This document shows positions 1 through 8,544 of a DNA stretch of 64,000 nt, piece after piece. The number at the start of each line of letters is the position of its first letter. Position 1 is the first letter of the stretch. The stretch is from Rahnella laticis (lineage in GTDB: Bacteria; Pseudomonadota; Gammaproteobacteria; Enterobacterales; Enterobacteriaceae): NCBI RefSeq assembly GCF_015644585.1, contig NZ_JADOBI010000009.1, forward strand, positions 148,404-212,403. The letters are read 5' to 3'. The notes beneath the pieces were generated by a model. It saw only the letters and a list, made by a program, of their open reading frames with translations, had not been told where the DNA came from and ran no database searches. A program made the translations under genes and the position numbers.

Positions 1-1
1 T

Positions 2-1606
2 CTGAGCCGTACGCAGCTGAATGCGCTGCCCGCGGAATCGCTGCGCGCGTCACTCGATGCCCTGTTCCCGCAGGCCGGAAACGCAGGGCAGGTGAACTGG
101 CAGAAACTGGCATGCGGGCTGGCGGCGGGGAGTGCGTTCAGCATTATTACCGGCGGCCCCGGCACCGGGAAAACCACCACGGTGGTGCGTCTGCTGGCGC
201 TTTTGCAGGCGCTTGCGCTGGAAGAAAACGGCCAGCCGCTGCGTATCCGGCTGGCGGCGCCGACCGGTAAAGCGGCGGCGCGTCTGAACGAATCGGTGGC
301 CGGCGCGGTTTCCCGGTTAGATCTGCACGCGCTGAACAACAGCGATGCGGTGCGCGATAGCATTAATACCGACGTGGTGACGCTTCACCGTCTGCTCGGC
401 AGCAGGCCGGATACCCGGCATTTCCGGCATCATGCGGGCAATCCGCTGATGCTCGACGTGCTGGTGGTGGACGAAGCGTCGATGGTCGATCTGGAAATGA
501 TGGCCGCGCTGCTGGCCGCACTGCCGCAGAACGCGCGGCTGATCCTGCTCGGCGATAAAGATCAGCTGGCCTCGGTGGAAGCCGGTGCGCTGCTCAGCGA
601 GTTATGTCAGCGTGCCACCAGCGGGCATTATCTGCCGCAAACCCGCGATTGGCTGCAAAGCGTGACGGGGGAAGAAATCCCGGATGCGCTGGTCGACCCG
701 GCGGGAACGGCGATGGATCAGGCCGTGGTAATGCTGCGCCACAGCTACCGTTTTGATGCACAAAGCGGCATCGGACAGCTGGCAGAAGCGGTCAACGACG
801 GCGACGTTAAAGCGCTGAAACAGGTCTGGAAACAGGGTTACGCCGATCTGGCTCAGCTTACGCTTAATGCGGATGACGATACCGAACTGCGCGACTGGGT
901 GATTAACGGCGCGGCGGGGCGGTTTCCGGCTGCACAAAGCCGCAAAGGCGTCGAGCCGCCGGTGGGTTACCGCCATTATCTGAACGTGATGACCCATGAA
1001 CGTCCGGCCGATGATGCGCCGCCGGAAGCATTCAGCGCCTGGGCGGCGAAAGTGCTGCTGGCGTACAGTCAGTTTCAGCTGTTGTGCGCTTTGCGCGGCG
1101 GACGCTGGGGCGTGGAAGGGCTGAACCTGCGGATCGCGGAAATTCTGTTTAAAGACGGGCTGCTGAAAGCGTCGGTCGGCTGGTTCCCGGGGCGTCCGGT
1201 GCTGGTGACGCGCAACGATTACAGCCAGCGGCTGATGAACGGCGATATCGGTATCACGCTCGAAATTCCTCACCGGCTGGCGGACGGTTCCGTGGTGTCG
1301 GTGCTGCGCGTGGCATTCCTGACCGGCGACGGCACTCAGGACACCCGCTGGGTGATGCCGGGGCGCTTACAGGCGGTCGAAACAGTGTTTGCCATGACGG
1401 TGCATAAATCGCAGGGCTCTGAATTTACCCATACGGCGCTGCTGCTGCCGGAGAATCTCAGCCCGATCCTGACCCGCGAGCTGATTTACACCGGTATTAC
1501 CCGTGCACGTCACTGGTTCAGTCTGGGATGTATGGGGGGAATTAACGCGGTGCTGCCGGAAGCCGTTCAGCGCAGGGTGCTGCGCGCCAGCGGGCTGATT
1601 AATTAA
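2..1606 (+). CDS. recD: RecBCD exonuclease V alpha subunit, 5'-truncated by window edge
   Basis: RecD is the fast 5'-3' helicase of RecBCD, which processes double-strand breaks in the cytoplasm. The frame is open from base 2 through the first ATG at 92, so the gene begins outside the window and the N-terminal domain is missing here. Visible features are a Walker A motif GGPGTGKTTT about 50 residues in, a DEAS Walker B near visible residue 155, and the C-terminal superfamily 1 motifs ending in MTVHKSQGSEF and the IYTGITRAR box typical of RecD. The stop codon overlaps the stop of a convergent small gene by 4 bp. In E. coli recD is followed by argA; here it is not. Identification is secure. Confidence 0.95.
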   Translation: MSRTQLNALPAESLRASLDALFPQAGNAGQVNWQKLACGLAAGSAFSIITGGPGTGKTTTVVRLLALLQALALEENGQPLRIRLAAPTGKAAARLNESVAGAVSRLDLHALNNSDAVRDSINTDVVTLHRLLGSRPDTRHFRHHAGNPLMLDVLVVDEASMVDLEMMAALLAALPQNARLILLGDKDQLASVEAGALLSELCQRATSGHYLPQTRDWLQSVTGEEIPDALVDPAGTAMDQAVVMLRHSYRFDAQSGIGQLAEAVNDGDVKALKQVWKQGYADLAQLTLNADDDTELRDWVINGAAGRFPAAQSRKGVEPPVGYRHYLNVMTHERPADDAPPEAFSAWAAKVLLAYSQFQLLCALRGGRWGVEGLNLRIAEILFKDGLLKASVGWFPGRPVLVTRNDYSQRLMNGDIGITLEIPHRLADGSVVSVLRVAFLTGDGTQDTRWVMPGRLQAVETVFAMTVHKSQGSEFTHTALLLPENLSPILTRELIYTGITRARHWFSLGCMGGINAVLPEAVQRRVLRASGLIN

Positions 1607-1845
1607 AACTCGTACTCGTGCATTTTTGCCGCTTTACGCAGCGGGCGGGCTTTCGGGCCCGCGACTTTCGTGGCTTTGTGCGGATCGCCCGCAACAAACT
1701 CCAGCGTCGGCGAGTAGTAAAAAGGCAGCCAGCCGCCGTAGCCATTCTCCCACTCCCAGCGAACCGGGCAGGGCCACAGAATGTCTTCGAACATAATGTA
1801 ATAGGTCCATCGCCCGTGAGGACGACGCGGTTTGCGGTTATTCAT
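1603..1845 (-). CDS. hypothetical protein, 80 aa, Trp/Tyr-rich
   Basis: I do not recognise a family. The protein is small and soluble-looking, with a basic N-terminus (MNNRKPRRPHGRW), a central stretch rich in Trp, Tyr and Pro, and a lysine/arginine-rich segment before an acidic end (HEYEF). No signal peptide or membrane segment is visible. It is convergent with recD and overlaps its end by 4 bp, a compact arrangement that argues for a real gene. Codon use resembles its neighbours. Function unknown. Confidence 0.6.
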   Translation of the reverse strand: MNNRKPRRPHGRWTYYIMFEDILWPCPVRWEWENGYGGWLPFYYSPTLEFVAGDPHKATKVAGPKARPLRKAAKMHEYEF

Positions 1846-2046
1846 AAGCAGACGGTCAGGCTCTTAAACATCACGGGGGATATTTTCGCCTGCACGGCAT
1901 CAGGTTTCAAGCCCGCTGGCCGATTTGTTGCTTATTTAATCAGTAAGACCTGACTGGCGGACGTTCAGAACTGCAGCGGTTAGCCTGAATCAGGGTAAGA
2001 TATTGGGGCAGGAAGGGCGGAGCGAAAACTGAAATACGGGATAAAG

Positions 2047-2178
2047 TCAGGGGCGGCGCATTTCTTCCAGATAGATGAAGAACTGGCTGATCCGCAGGCT
2101 GATGCTGCCGATATCAAACAAAACCATTCCCCAGACAATCAAGATCAGGACTAACAGAACTTCTGCCACACGGAACAT
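2047..2178 (-). CDS. small single-pass membrane protein, 43 aa
   Basis: Translation begins MFRVAEVLLVLILIVWGMVL and continues through a hydrophobic helix (residues about 5-25) to an amphipathic tail ending EEMRRP. A strong ribosome binding site, AAGGAGG, lies 7-8 bases before the ATG, the best evidence that it is expressed. It is the last of three tiny same-strand genes between the MFS gene and position 1845. No family recognised; a role as a small regulator of a membrane complex is only a guess. Confidence 0.6.
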   Translation of the reverse strand: MFRVAEVLLVLILIVWGMVLFDIGSISLRISQFFIYLEEMRRP

Positions 2179-2254
2179 GCCGCGTTACCTCCTTGTATTC
2201 ACACGGGAAATAACTTAACTCAAATTGATAGTGTGGACAACCTGTCCGGGGAGA

Positions 2255-2362
2255 TTATCCCCAGATCATGGCGGCCCAGCGGAGGAGCATCAGCGCACCA
2301 CAGATGCAAAGAAGCACCACCACCATTTTCCAGTGTTTGGCCATCATCCGTTTTGTCACCAT
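2255..2362 (-). CDS. yniD: YniD-like small membrane protein, 35 aa
   Basis: The product starts MVTKRMMAKHWKMVVVLL, continues with a hydrophobic helix and ends LRWAAMIWG. From memory this closely resembles E. coli YniD, a 35-residue inner-membrane protein of unknown function, especially in the KHWKMVVVLL and LRWAAMIWG blocks and in length. A GGGAGG ribosome binding site precedes the ATG. One transmembrane helix is expected at about residues 12-30. It lies in a run of three tiny membrane-protein genes. The assignment rests on recalled similarity. Confidence 0.75.
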   Translation of the reverse strand: MVTKRMMAKHWKMVVVLLCICGALMLLRWAAMIWG

Positions 2363-2387
2363 TTTTCCTCCCTGTTTTGGGGGGCAT

Positions 2388-2537
2388 TTAGCCCGCCATA
2401 TGCTGATCGACATAGTGAACAACATGCTCTTTGAGTTCTGGCACCGTCTGATCGGCGAGCCATTCGAAGGCCATCAGCAGCAGGGCTGCTGTGGCCAGAA
2501 CGGTTAAGAACAAACCCGCTTTTTTACGCGCTTCCAT
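2388..2537 (-). CDS. small membrane protein, 49 aa
   Basis: The product begins MEARKKAGLFLTVLATAALL and ends in an acidic/His-rich tail (VVHYVDQHMAG). One hydrophobic helix spans about residues 7-24 after a positively charged start, so it is probably an inner-membrane protein or an uncleaved secreted peptide. An in-frame ATG three codons upstream (2546) would add MRS; neither start has a strong ribosome binding site. First of three tiny tandem minus-strand genes. Family not recognised. Confidence 0.5.
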   Translation of the reverse strand: MEARKKAGLFLTVLATAALLLMAFEWLADQTVPELKEHVVHYVDQHMAG

Positions 2538-2635
2538 GGATCTCATTATTTCTGATTTGCCTGTTTTTTACTCTACCAGAACAGGCCGGGATCCGGGAAG
2601 AATTCAGGCGTCTGGTTCGGGAAAGGTTTAAGAAA

Positions 2636-3865
2636 TTATACCTTTTGTGCCTTTCCGAAACTTTGATCCTGCGCCTGATGCGCGTGAGAATGCCGCGGGC
2701 CGGGCCTGAAGCCCTGTTTTCTGGCACGCCAGGCAATCAGTAAACCGGCGACCAGCAGAATCTGCATCGCCCACGGGAAGACGCCGATCCCGGCAGTTTC
2801 CAGCAGTATTCCGCCGGACAAACTGCCGCCCGCAATGGCCAGATTCCAGGCCACCACGACCATCGATTGCGCCATGTCTGCGTGTTCACCTGTGGCATCG
2901 GCAATCGCGGTTTGCAGTAAGGTCGCCGCGCCGCCGAATGTCAGCCCCCAAACCGCAACGCACAGCGTCACGATAGGCGCCGAATGGCTGCTGAGCGCCA
3001 GCACCAGTGAGATCAACGCAAACAGCGCGAGGCTGGTGAGCAATGTCTGGCGCAGACGTTTATCCACCAGTATGCCGGTCAGCCCGATACCCGCCAGTGC
3101 GCCAATGCCAAACACCAGCAGGATTTGATCCGCATGACCGGCCAGACCGGAGAGCCGCAGGAACGGCACAATGTAGGTATAAAGCAGGTTGTGGGTCAGC
3201 ATCCACAGCAGGATCACCGCCAGAATGCTGCGCACCCCCGGCATCATAATGACCTGCCGCAGCGACTGTCGCTCTCCGGCTTCCTGACCGGGATAATCCG
3301 GCACCTTGCGCAGCACCCAGACCACCAGCAGCAACGTCATCGCGGACATCACTCCGAAGGCCATCCGCCAGCCGAGCAACGTACCCATCCAGGTTCCCAG
3401 CGGCACACCCACCGACAGCGCCACCGGCGCGCCGAGCATCGCAACCGACAGCGCGCGCCCCTGCTGATGCGCGGGTACCATGCGCCGCGCGTAGCTGGCC
3501 AGCAAGCCCCACGCCAGACCGGCGGCGGCACCGGCCATCCAGCGGGCAAACATCGTCAGGGCAAAATTCGTCGAGAAGGTGGTCAGCGTGTTGAAAACCA
3601 GGAAACCGGCGATGGCCGTCAACAGCGCCGTGCGGCGGTTCCAGCCCCGCGTCAGGGCAACCAGCGGCAGCACGGCCATCAGCGAACCGGCGGCATACGC
3701 GGTAATCATCTGACCTGCCATGGCCTGCGACACGTCAAGGCCACCGGCAATTTGTGGCAGTAATCCTGCGGGCAGCGTTTCTGTCATGATGGCAATAAAA
3801 CCGGTCAGCGCCATCGCCAGCAAGGCAGAGAGCGGAAGCGGCGTCTTTTTCGGTATCTGATTCAT
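2636..3865 (-). CDS. MFS drug/sugar efflux transporter (DHA1-like)
   Basis: A 409-residue major facilitator superfamily transporter with about 12 hydrophobic helices. Helix 1 starts near residue 12 (LSALLAMALTGFIAIMTETLP), the TETLPAG motif being common in the AraJ/YdhP/NepI-type efflux subgroup. A basic loop (TRGWNRRTALL) sits between helices 2 and 3. The tail after about residue 385 is polar and His/Gln-rich and is not needed for the fold. The gene is divergent from a LysR regulator 153 bp away, the usual arrangement for an efflux pump controlled by its neighbour. The substrate cannot be told from sequence. Confidence 0.85.
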   Translation of the reverse strand: MNQIPKKTPLPLSALLAMALTGFIAIMTETLPAGLLPQIAGGLDVSQAMAGQMITAYAAGSLMAVLPLVALTRGWNRRTALLTAIAGFLVFNTLTTFSTNFALTMFARWMAGAAAGLAWGLLASYARRMVPAHQQGRALSVAMLGAPVALSVGVPLGTWMGTLLGWRMAFGVMSAMTLLLVVWVLRKVPDYPGQEAGERQSLRQVIMMPGVRSILAVILLWMLTHNLLYTYIVPFLRLSGLAGHADQILLVFGIGALAGIGLTGILVDKRLRQTLLTSLALFALISLVLALSSHSAPIVTLCVAVWGLTFGGAATLLQTAIADATGEHADMAQSMVVVAWNLAIAGGSLSGGILLETAGIGVFPWAMQILLVAGLLIAWRARKQGFRPGPRHSHAHQAQDQSFGKAQKV

Positions 3866-4018
3866 GACTTCACCTTATTAGTTGTGCCACATAATTCTTT
3901 CATGGTGTTATCTCAGTTTCTGAATGTGTTAAATCACGATAGAGAACTCCTCAGTACGGAAAAAGTAGGGTAGATTTCCAGAATATACGGACACCAACGT
4001 CCGCAATGAGAGGTGGCA

Positions 4019-4927
4019 GTGGAAAGTCTGAGCAGCCTGAATGTGTTTGTACACGTGGCGGAAACCCGCAGTTTTGTCGCGGCCGGTCGCCTGCTGGGCG
4101 TTTCTGCCTCAGCGGTGGGCAAAACAATTGCGCGCATGGAAGCCAAACTGAATGTTCGCTTGTTTCACCGCAGCACCCGCAGCGTGACGCTGACGGCAGA
4201 AGGCGCACTGTTTCTCGAGCGCAGCCGCCGGATTGTTGCGGAGCTGGAAGCGGCGGAAAGCGAGTTGTTGCAGCTTTCCGAATCCCCGCGTGGCCGTTTG
4301 CGGCTGAGCCTGCCGCAGGTCAGTACCCTGCTGTTACCGGTGTTGGGCGAATTTATGCGGCGTTACCCGGATATCGAACTGGATCTGGATTTTACCGACC
4401 GCATTGTGGATGTGGTGGACGAAGGGTTTGACGCCGTGGTGCGCACCGGTCAGATGGTGGATTCGCGTCTGTCGATGCGTAAACTGGGGACGTTTCACCA
4501 TTTGCTGGTGGGCTCCCCGGCGTATTTCAAAGAGCATGGCGTTCCGGCTTCACCGCCTGATTTGATGGCGCACCGGTGTCTGCATTTTCGTTTCCCAAAC
4601 AGCGGAAAACTGGAAACCTGGCCGCTTTCCGGATATCAGGATCTGGCGCTGCCGGTTTCGATGGTTTGTAATAATATTGAGACGCGCCAGTGTTTCGCGT
4701 TGCAGGGGCTGGGCATAACGTGTCTGCCGGATTTCAGCATCCGCAAAGAGCTGGCAAAGGGGCAACTGGTTACTGTGCTCGATGAGTATGTCAGCCGCAG
4801 CGCCGACTTTTTCATTCTCTGGCCGTCGGGGGGATATATGACCCCGAAGCTGCGGGTGCTGATCGACTTTCTCAGCGAGCGGGTTTTCCCTGAAATCCCG
4901 GAACTGGCCTTGCGGTGCCCGGTGTAG
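4019..4927 (+). CDS. LysR-family transcriptional regulator
   Basis: About 302 residues. The N-terminal winged helix-turn-helix occupies about residues 5-62 (VAETRSFVAAGRLLGVSASA, then RLFHRSTRSVTLTAEG), followed by the periplasmic-binding-protein-like effector domain to about 295. It resembles the DhcR/CrgA-like LysR subgroup. I chose GTG at 4019 because AGAGG lies 5 bases upstream; a GTG at 4013 in the same frame would add two residues but overlaps that site. Divergent from the MFS gene, so it probably controls that promoter and its own. Inducer unknown. Confidence 0.88.
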   Translation: MESLSSLNVFVHVAETRSFVAAGRLLGVSASAVGKTIARMEAKLNVRLFHRSTRSVTLTAEGALFLERSRRIVAELEAAESELLQLSESPRGRLRLSLPQVSTLLLPVLGEFMRRYPDIELDLDFTDRIVDVVDEGFDAVVRTGQMVDSRLSMRKLGTFHHLLVGSPAYFKEHGVPASPPDLMAHRCLHFRFPNSGKLETWPLSGYQDLALPVSMVCNNIETRQCFALQGLGITCLPDFSIRKELAKGQLVTVLDEYVSRSADFFILWPSGGYMTPKLRVLIDFLSERVFPEIPELALRCPV

Positions 4928-5080
4928 AAATCCCTCAGATACCGCATTTTGATCCGCTAACCTGTTGTTAGTAAAAGTTGTCAGGTAGATGTCGTGTGGG
5001 CGTCAGGTTGCTGACGTGTTGGTCGCCGGTCACGTATTGCATGCTGTTTCTGTGTTCAACATTCACTGAAAGGTAAGAAT

Positions 5081-5560
5081 ATGAATCAGAGCAAAATCAG
5101 ACAACTCAGGATCTCCCGCGCGTGGTCGCAGGAACAGCTGGCAGAACTTTCTTCACTCAGCGTGCGCACCGTTCAGCGTATCGAAAACGGTGAACAGGCG
5201 AGTCTTGAAACGCTCGGGGCGATTGCGGCAGCGTTCGATATCAAGGTCTCAGAACTGACAGAAAACGATCCGCAATTTGGGGCGACGCCCGAACAGGCGT
5301 TGGACGATCAAATCGAAAAAGCCAGAAAGCAGGTTGAGGAAGAAAGCGGGTTTTACCGTTCGGTGGTCTTCTGGGCGGTGATTAATATCGGTTTGTTTGC
5401 AATTAATCATTACACCTCGCCCGATACCCTCTGGTTCGTCTGGCCGCTGTGTATCTGGGGCGGTATTTTGCTGATCCGCGGACTGGGGATTTTTGTGTTT
5501 CGCGGCTCCGTCGAACGCTGGCAGAAAGCGCGTTTACAGAAACTGATCCGCAAGCCGTGA
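5081..5560 (+). CDS. XRE-family HTH protein with C-terminal 2TM domain
   Basis: A 159-residue protein. Residues 4-58 form a Cro/CI-type helix-turn-helix (LRISRAWSQEQLAELSSLSV, with RIENG in the following helix). A charged linker follows, then a 2TM domain from about 92 to 140 with two hydrophobic helices (YRSVVFWAVINIGLFAI and LWFVWPLCIWGGILLIRGLG). This architecture describes a membrane-tethered DNA-binding protein. AAAGG lies 8-9 bases before the ATG. It stands alone, with no obvious partner gene. Its target and signal are unknown. Confidence 0.8.
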   Translation: MNQSKIRQLRISRAWSQEQLAELSSLSVRTVQRIENGEQASLETLGAIAAAFDIKVSELTENDPQFGATPEQALDDQIEKARKQVEEESGFYRSVVFWAVINIGLFAINHYTSPDTLWFVWPLCIWGGILLIRGLGIFVFRGSVERWQKARLQKLIRKP

Positions 5561-5698
5561 TGTGCGGGTGTCATAATTAGGACAGATTGCTGTCTGCAAA
5601 TTCAAAGAAGACCGCCCTGACTGAGACATATCAAATTTCCGGCTGAACATGCTGCTATCCTCTGTAGTATTCATGGTCATCAGCTCAACGGACAGAGA

Positions 5699-7261
5699 AT
5701 GGATCAGCCCCGGCGGTTTGCATTTAATCTTAAACGACTGATATTGCTTCTGGCTCTGGTGAGTACGCTCATCATTTTGCTCAGCAGCTATCTGGCAATT
5801 TTTCAGGTCGAGAGAAAACTTCTTATCGATTCCTCGCTGCGCGCCAGTCAGTCCTACGCGGCGCGGCTTTCCCTGACGGCGGATCTTTTCTTCAATGCGG
5901 CGCAAAAGCAGCTGATCTTCAGCGCCGGTTTGCTGGGTGAAGAGTTCGATAATCTTTACGCCGTCGCCGAAGAAGCGGATCGTTTGCAAATCCAGAGCAA
6001 GCGCTACAGCTCTGTGCTGGTGGTGGACAAATCCGGCGTGGTTCGCGCGGCGTCGAGAAACTCCGCCAATATGACCGGTCTCAGGCTGGTATCAGACGCC
6101 AACACGCAGGCGCTGGCCACGCAAAATCCGGTGATCAGTTCTCCTTTCCGCACCGCACAAAACAATCACATTATTGCCATGTCCGTACCGATCCGTAATG
6201 CGCGGGGAAAGTATCTTGGCTATCTGGTGGCGGAAATTACCCTGCATCAGGGCGGTATTATTGATTCGCTGATCAACGCCCGGAATTACCGCAAAGATGC
6301 GTATATCTACGTGATCGACAACGAAGGCGACGTGTTGTACCGCGCCGCTGACGGCTGGACGGAAAGTGCGCCGCAGGGAAACGTGAACAAAGCGCTGCTC
6401 GAAGGCCGCGATCAGGGTTTCCTGCACATGAAAAATTTGCAGGGAGAAGATTCTCTGGCCGGGTTCTCCACGATGGAAGTTGCGGGCTGGACTGTGCTGG
6501 TGCTGCATCCGGCGCGCGCCGACGTCATGTTGTTGTACCACGTGATGTTGCAGGTTCTGATTTATACCCTGCCATTTGTGCTTCTGGTGTTTATCGGGAT
6601 CTGGCTGCTGGCGCGCTACATTTCCCGCCCGCTGCGCCAGCTCGCGTCGAAAGCCGACACCATGGATTCACAAGATGTGTCGGCAGAAATTCAGCAGATT
6701 AATGCCTGGTATTACGAAGCGTCGAAGCTGAAAAGCGTAATGTTGCAGGGTATCCGCCTGCTGCATCAGCGTATTGAAAAGCTCAGTACGCAGGCGCATA
6801 CCGACCCGATGACCGGCCTGCTGAACCGGCGCGGGTTGTATGAACAGGTGGATAAATTGCTCGGCGAGGAGTCGCAGATCGGGGTGATCACAATCGATAT
6901 CGATCACTTTAAGATGATCAACGATACGTTTGGCCATGACGTGGGGGATGGCGTAATTACGCAGCTTTCGCGTCTTATTTTGGGAAACTCGCGCGATGAC
7001 GATTTGCTGTGCCGCATGGGCGGGGAAGAGTTTCTGTTGCTGCTGCCGGGCACCTCGCTGACACGTGCGGTTCAGCTGGCGGAACGGTTGCGGCGTCAGG
7101 TCGCCGGGCAGAATTTTGAAGGTGCCGGTAACGTGACGATTTCGCTGGGCGTAACCCATTTCAATCCCGCAAAAGTGAACATCGACAGCGCGCTGAAATC
7201 GGCGGACAAGGCATTGTATCAGGCGAAAAATGACGGGCGGAACCGCGTGGTGAGCCGTTAA
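5699..7261 (+). CDS. membrane diguanylate cyclase with periplasmic Cache sensor
   Basis: A 520-residue GGDEF protein expected to make cyclic di-GMP from two GTP at the inner membrane. The first membrane helix is about residues 14-36, a periplasmic double-Cache sensor about 40-275, and the second helix about 280-306 (LPFVLLVFIGIWLLARYI). A HAMP-like linker follows, then the GGDEF domain from about 355. The active-site loop is GGEEF at about 440-444, so it is probably catalytic. RDDD five residues upstream (about 431-434) matches the RxxD inhibitory site, implying product feedback. No EAL domain. Followed by a strong terminator. Ligand of the sensor unknown. Confidence 0.92.
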   Translation: MDQPRRFAFNLKRLILLLALVSTLIILLSSYLAIFQVERKLLIDSSLRASQSYAARLSLTADLFFNAAQKQLIFSAGLLGEEFDNLYAVAEEADRLQIQSKRYSSVLVVDKSGVVRAASRNSANMTGLRLVSDANTQALATQNPVISSPFRTAQNNHIIAMSVPIRNARGKYLGYLVAEITLHQGGIIDSLINARNYRKDAYIYVIDNEGDVLYRAADGWTESAPQGNVNKALLEGRDQGFLHMKNLQGEDSLAGFSTMEVAGWTVLVLHPARADVMLLYHVMLQVLIYTLPFVLLVFIGIWLLARYISRPLRQLASKADTMDSQDVSAEIQQINAWYYEASKLKSVMLQGIRLLHQRIEKLSTQAHTDPMTGLLNRRGLYEQVDKLLGEESQIGVITIDIDHFKMINDTFGHDVGDGVITQLSRLILGNSRDDDLLCRMGGEEFLLLLPGTSLTRAVQLAERLRRQVAGQNFEGAGNVTISLGVTHFNPAKVNIDSALKSADKALYQAKNDGRNRVVSR

Positions 7262-7297
7262 TGTGTTGAAGGGCGTTGTCGTAAGGTTACTGTAAAA

Positions 7298-7325
7298 AGG
7301 CCAGGTTTTTGACCTGGCCTTTTTT
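7298..7325. terminator. bidirectional intrinsic terminator
   Basis: Perfect 9-bp stem AGGCCAGGT/ACCTGGCCT with a 5-base loop, flanked by A-run and T-run. It can end both the diguanylate cyclase transcript and the converging transcript of the 7338-7610 gene. Confidence 0.9.
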
Positions 7326-7337
7326 ATTGCGTATCGC

Positions 7338-7610
7338 TTAGCGGCTGCCAGGCAGCAACGATTCTGCACATTTGAAGACATCTTCACGGAATTTCCGCGA
7401 GGCGTCGTCCAGATCGGCCTGATTGGCGACGTCGGCACGGTTAGCTTCCAGCGCCTGATTGACGGCCACGGTAAAGGCATTTTCCTGACTGGCGTTCAGC
7501 ACGTTGCCCACGCTGCCAAACAGCAGACGCATGGCGGAAATCTGCACCAGCAGTTCACGGTTTACGCGTTCAAGCTGGTCTACACGTTTGGTCAGGGTTT
7601 CGTCGTTCAT
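7338..7610 (-). CDS. hypothetical coiled-coil protein, 90 aa
   Basis: Starts MNDETLTKRVDQLERVNREL, a heptad-like amphipathic helix suggesting a short coiled coil, followed by a mixed region and a C-terminal part with KFREDVFKCAESLLPG. No signal peptide or membrane helix. I chose ATG at 7610 rather than one at 7637 because AAGGAG lies 6 bases before it. Convergent with the cyclase gene. Family not recognised; a small oligomeric cytoplasmic protein is the most that can be said. Confidence 0.65.
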   Translation of the reverse strand: MNDETLTKRVDQLERVNRELLVQISAMRLLFGSVGNVLNASQENAFTVAVNQALEANRADVANQADLDDASRKFREDVFKCAESLLPGSR

Positions 7611-7700
7611 GGGTGTCTCCTTATTTAATTGCCGCACACCATAGCAAAAGCACCGGCATGAAAAAACCGCCTTGCGGCGGCAAAGGGAATGTCTGCCGGT

Positions 7701-8414
7701 TTAACGCACCATTTGCTGCATCTGGCGGCTCAGTTGCATCAGCTGCGCATTCAGCGGTACCAGCTGCTGCTGGATGGCGTTGTATTTATCCAGCTGTTTC
7801 TGGTTGGCAAATTGCAGGCGATTGCCGGTAATGGTGACATTTTTGCCCTGACTCTTGATGAAGTCGGCTTTTGCCACAATCAGGTTGAGCACCTGCGGCA
7901 GCAAATCAAAGACCTGTTCTGTGACGGCGGCCGGTTTGCTTATCGTTTTCTCATACGCCTGGTCGTACACTTTTTTCAGATCGTCCGGCTGCTTGAGCGC
8001 CGCGTGCTGCGTGTCGGCCTGCGTTTTGAGCAGCACGATTTTCTCTTTCCAGTTCGCGCTGCTGTCGGCCATTTTTTTCAGGTCGTCGCGTTGATCAAGC
8101 AGGTTATTCACACTGTTAACGCCGTTCATTCCGGCAAAAACCGGCACCAGCGAGGAATCCAGCTCGATATTCATCTGATGATGGAAGCCGGTAATGATCG
8201 CGTAATCTTTGCTGTAATCCCCAAACTCTTTGGTTTGTGCCTGCGTCAGTTGCGGGACGGCTAAGACCGGCTTGTCCAGAATGCGGGACTGGAGAAAATC
8301 CATGAAGGCTTTGCGCTGGGCCGGTTCTTTGTCGCCGCACCCGCTGACCACAAAAATCATCATCAGCAGCATAAAAGGCATCAGAAATGCGCGGCTAAAG
8401 TGTGAGTTGTGCAT
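7701..8414 (-). CDS. DUF3053 (YiaF-type) lipoprotein
   Basis: A 237-residue lipoprotein. The signal peptide ends in a lipobox VSGC at about residue 26, and the mature protein begins CGDKEPAQRKAFMDFLQ, the hallmark start of DUF3053 proteins such as E. coli YiaF (recalled similarity includes KQPDDLKKVYDQAYEK). The remainder is largely helical. Function of the family is unknown. Asp at +3 rather than +2 after the Cys gives no clear inner-membrane retention signal. Divergent from the DUF1615 lipoprotein gene. Confidence 0.85.
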   Translation of the reverse strand: MHNSHFSRAFLMPFMLLMMIFVVSGCGDKEPAQRKAFMDFLQSRILDKPVLAVPQLTQAQTKEFGDYSKDYAIITGFHHQMNIELDSSLVPVFAGMNGVNSVNNLLDQRDDLKKMADSSANWKEKIVLLKTQADTQHAALKQPDDLKKVYDQAYEKTISKPAAVTEQVFDLLPQVLNLIVAKADFIKSQGKNVTITGNRLQFANQKQLDKYNAIQQQLVPLNAQLMQLSRQMQQMVR

Positions 8415-8544
8415 AAATTCCTTGCTCCGTAAGCTCCGTTATCAGGATCCTAACCTTACTGAGAAAGGCTATTTTTTGCTAGATAGTTGCCGATATCTTC
8501 GTTAACGTCTTCGGCAAAGCCATTGATTCAGGGAATGTTTAACG

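Noticed and set aside
602..1273. 223-codon minus-strand ORF inside recD
   Set aside because: Shadow of the high-GC recD frame; no family features and complete overlap with a certain gene.
3125..3763. 212-codon plus-strand ORF opposite the MFS gene
   Set aside because: Low-complexity His/Gln/Arg-rich translation typical of the antisense of a membrane-protein gene.
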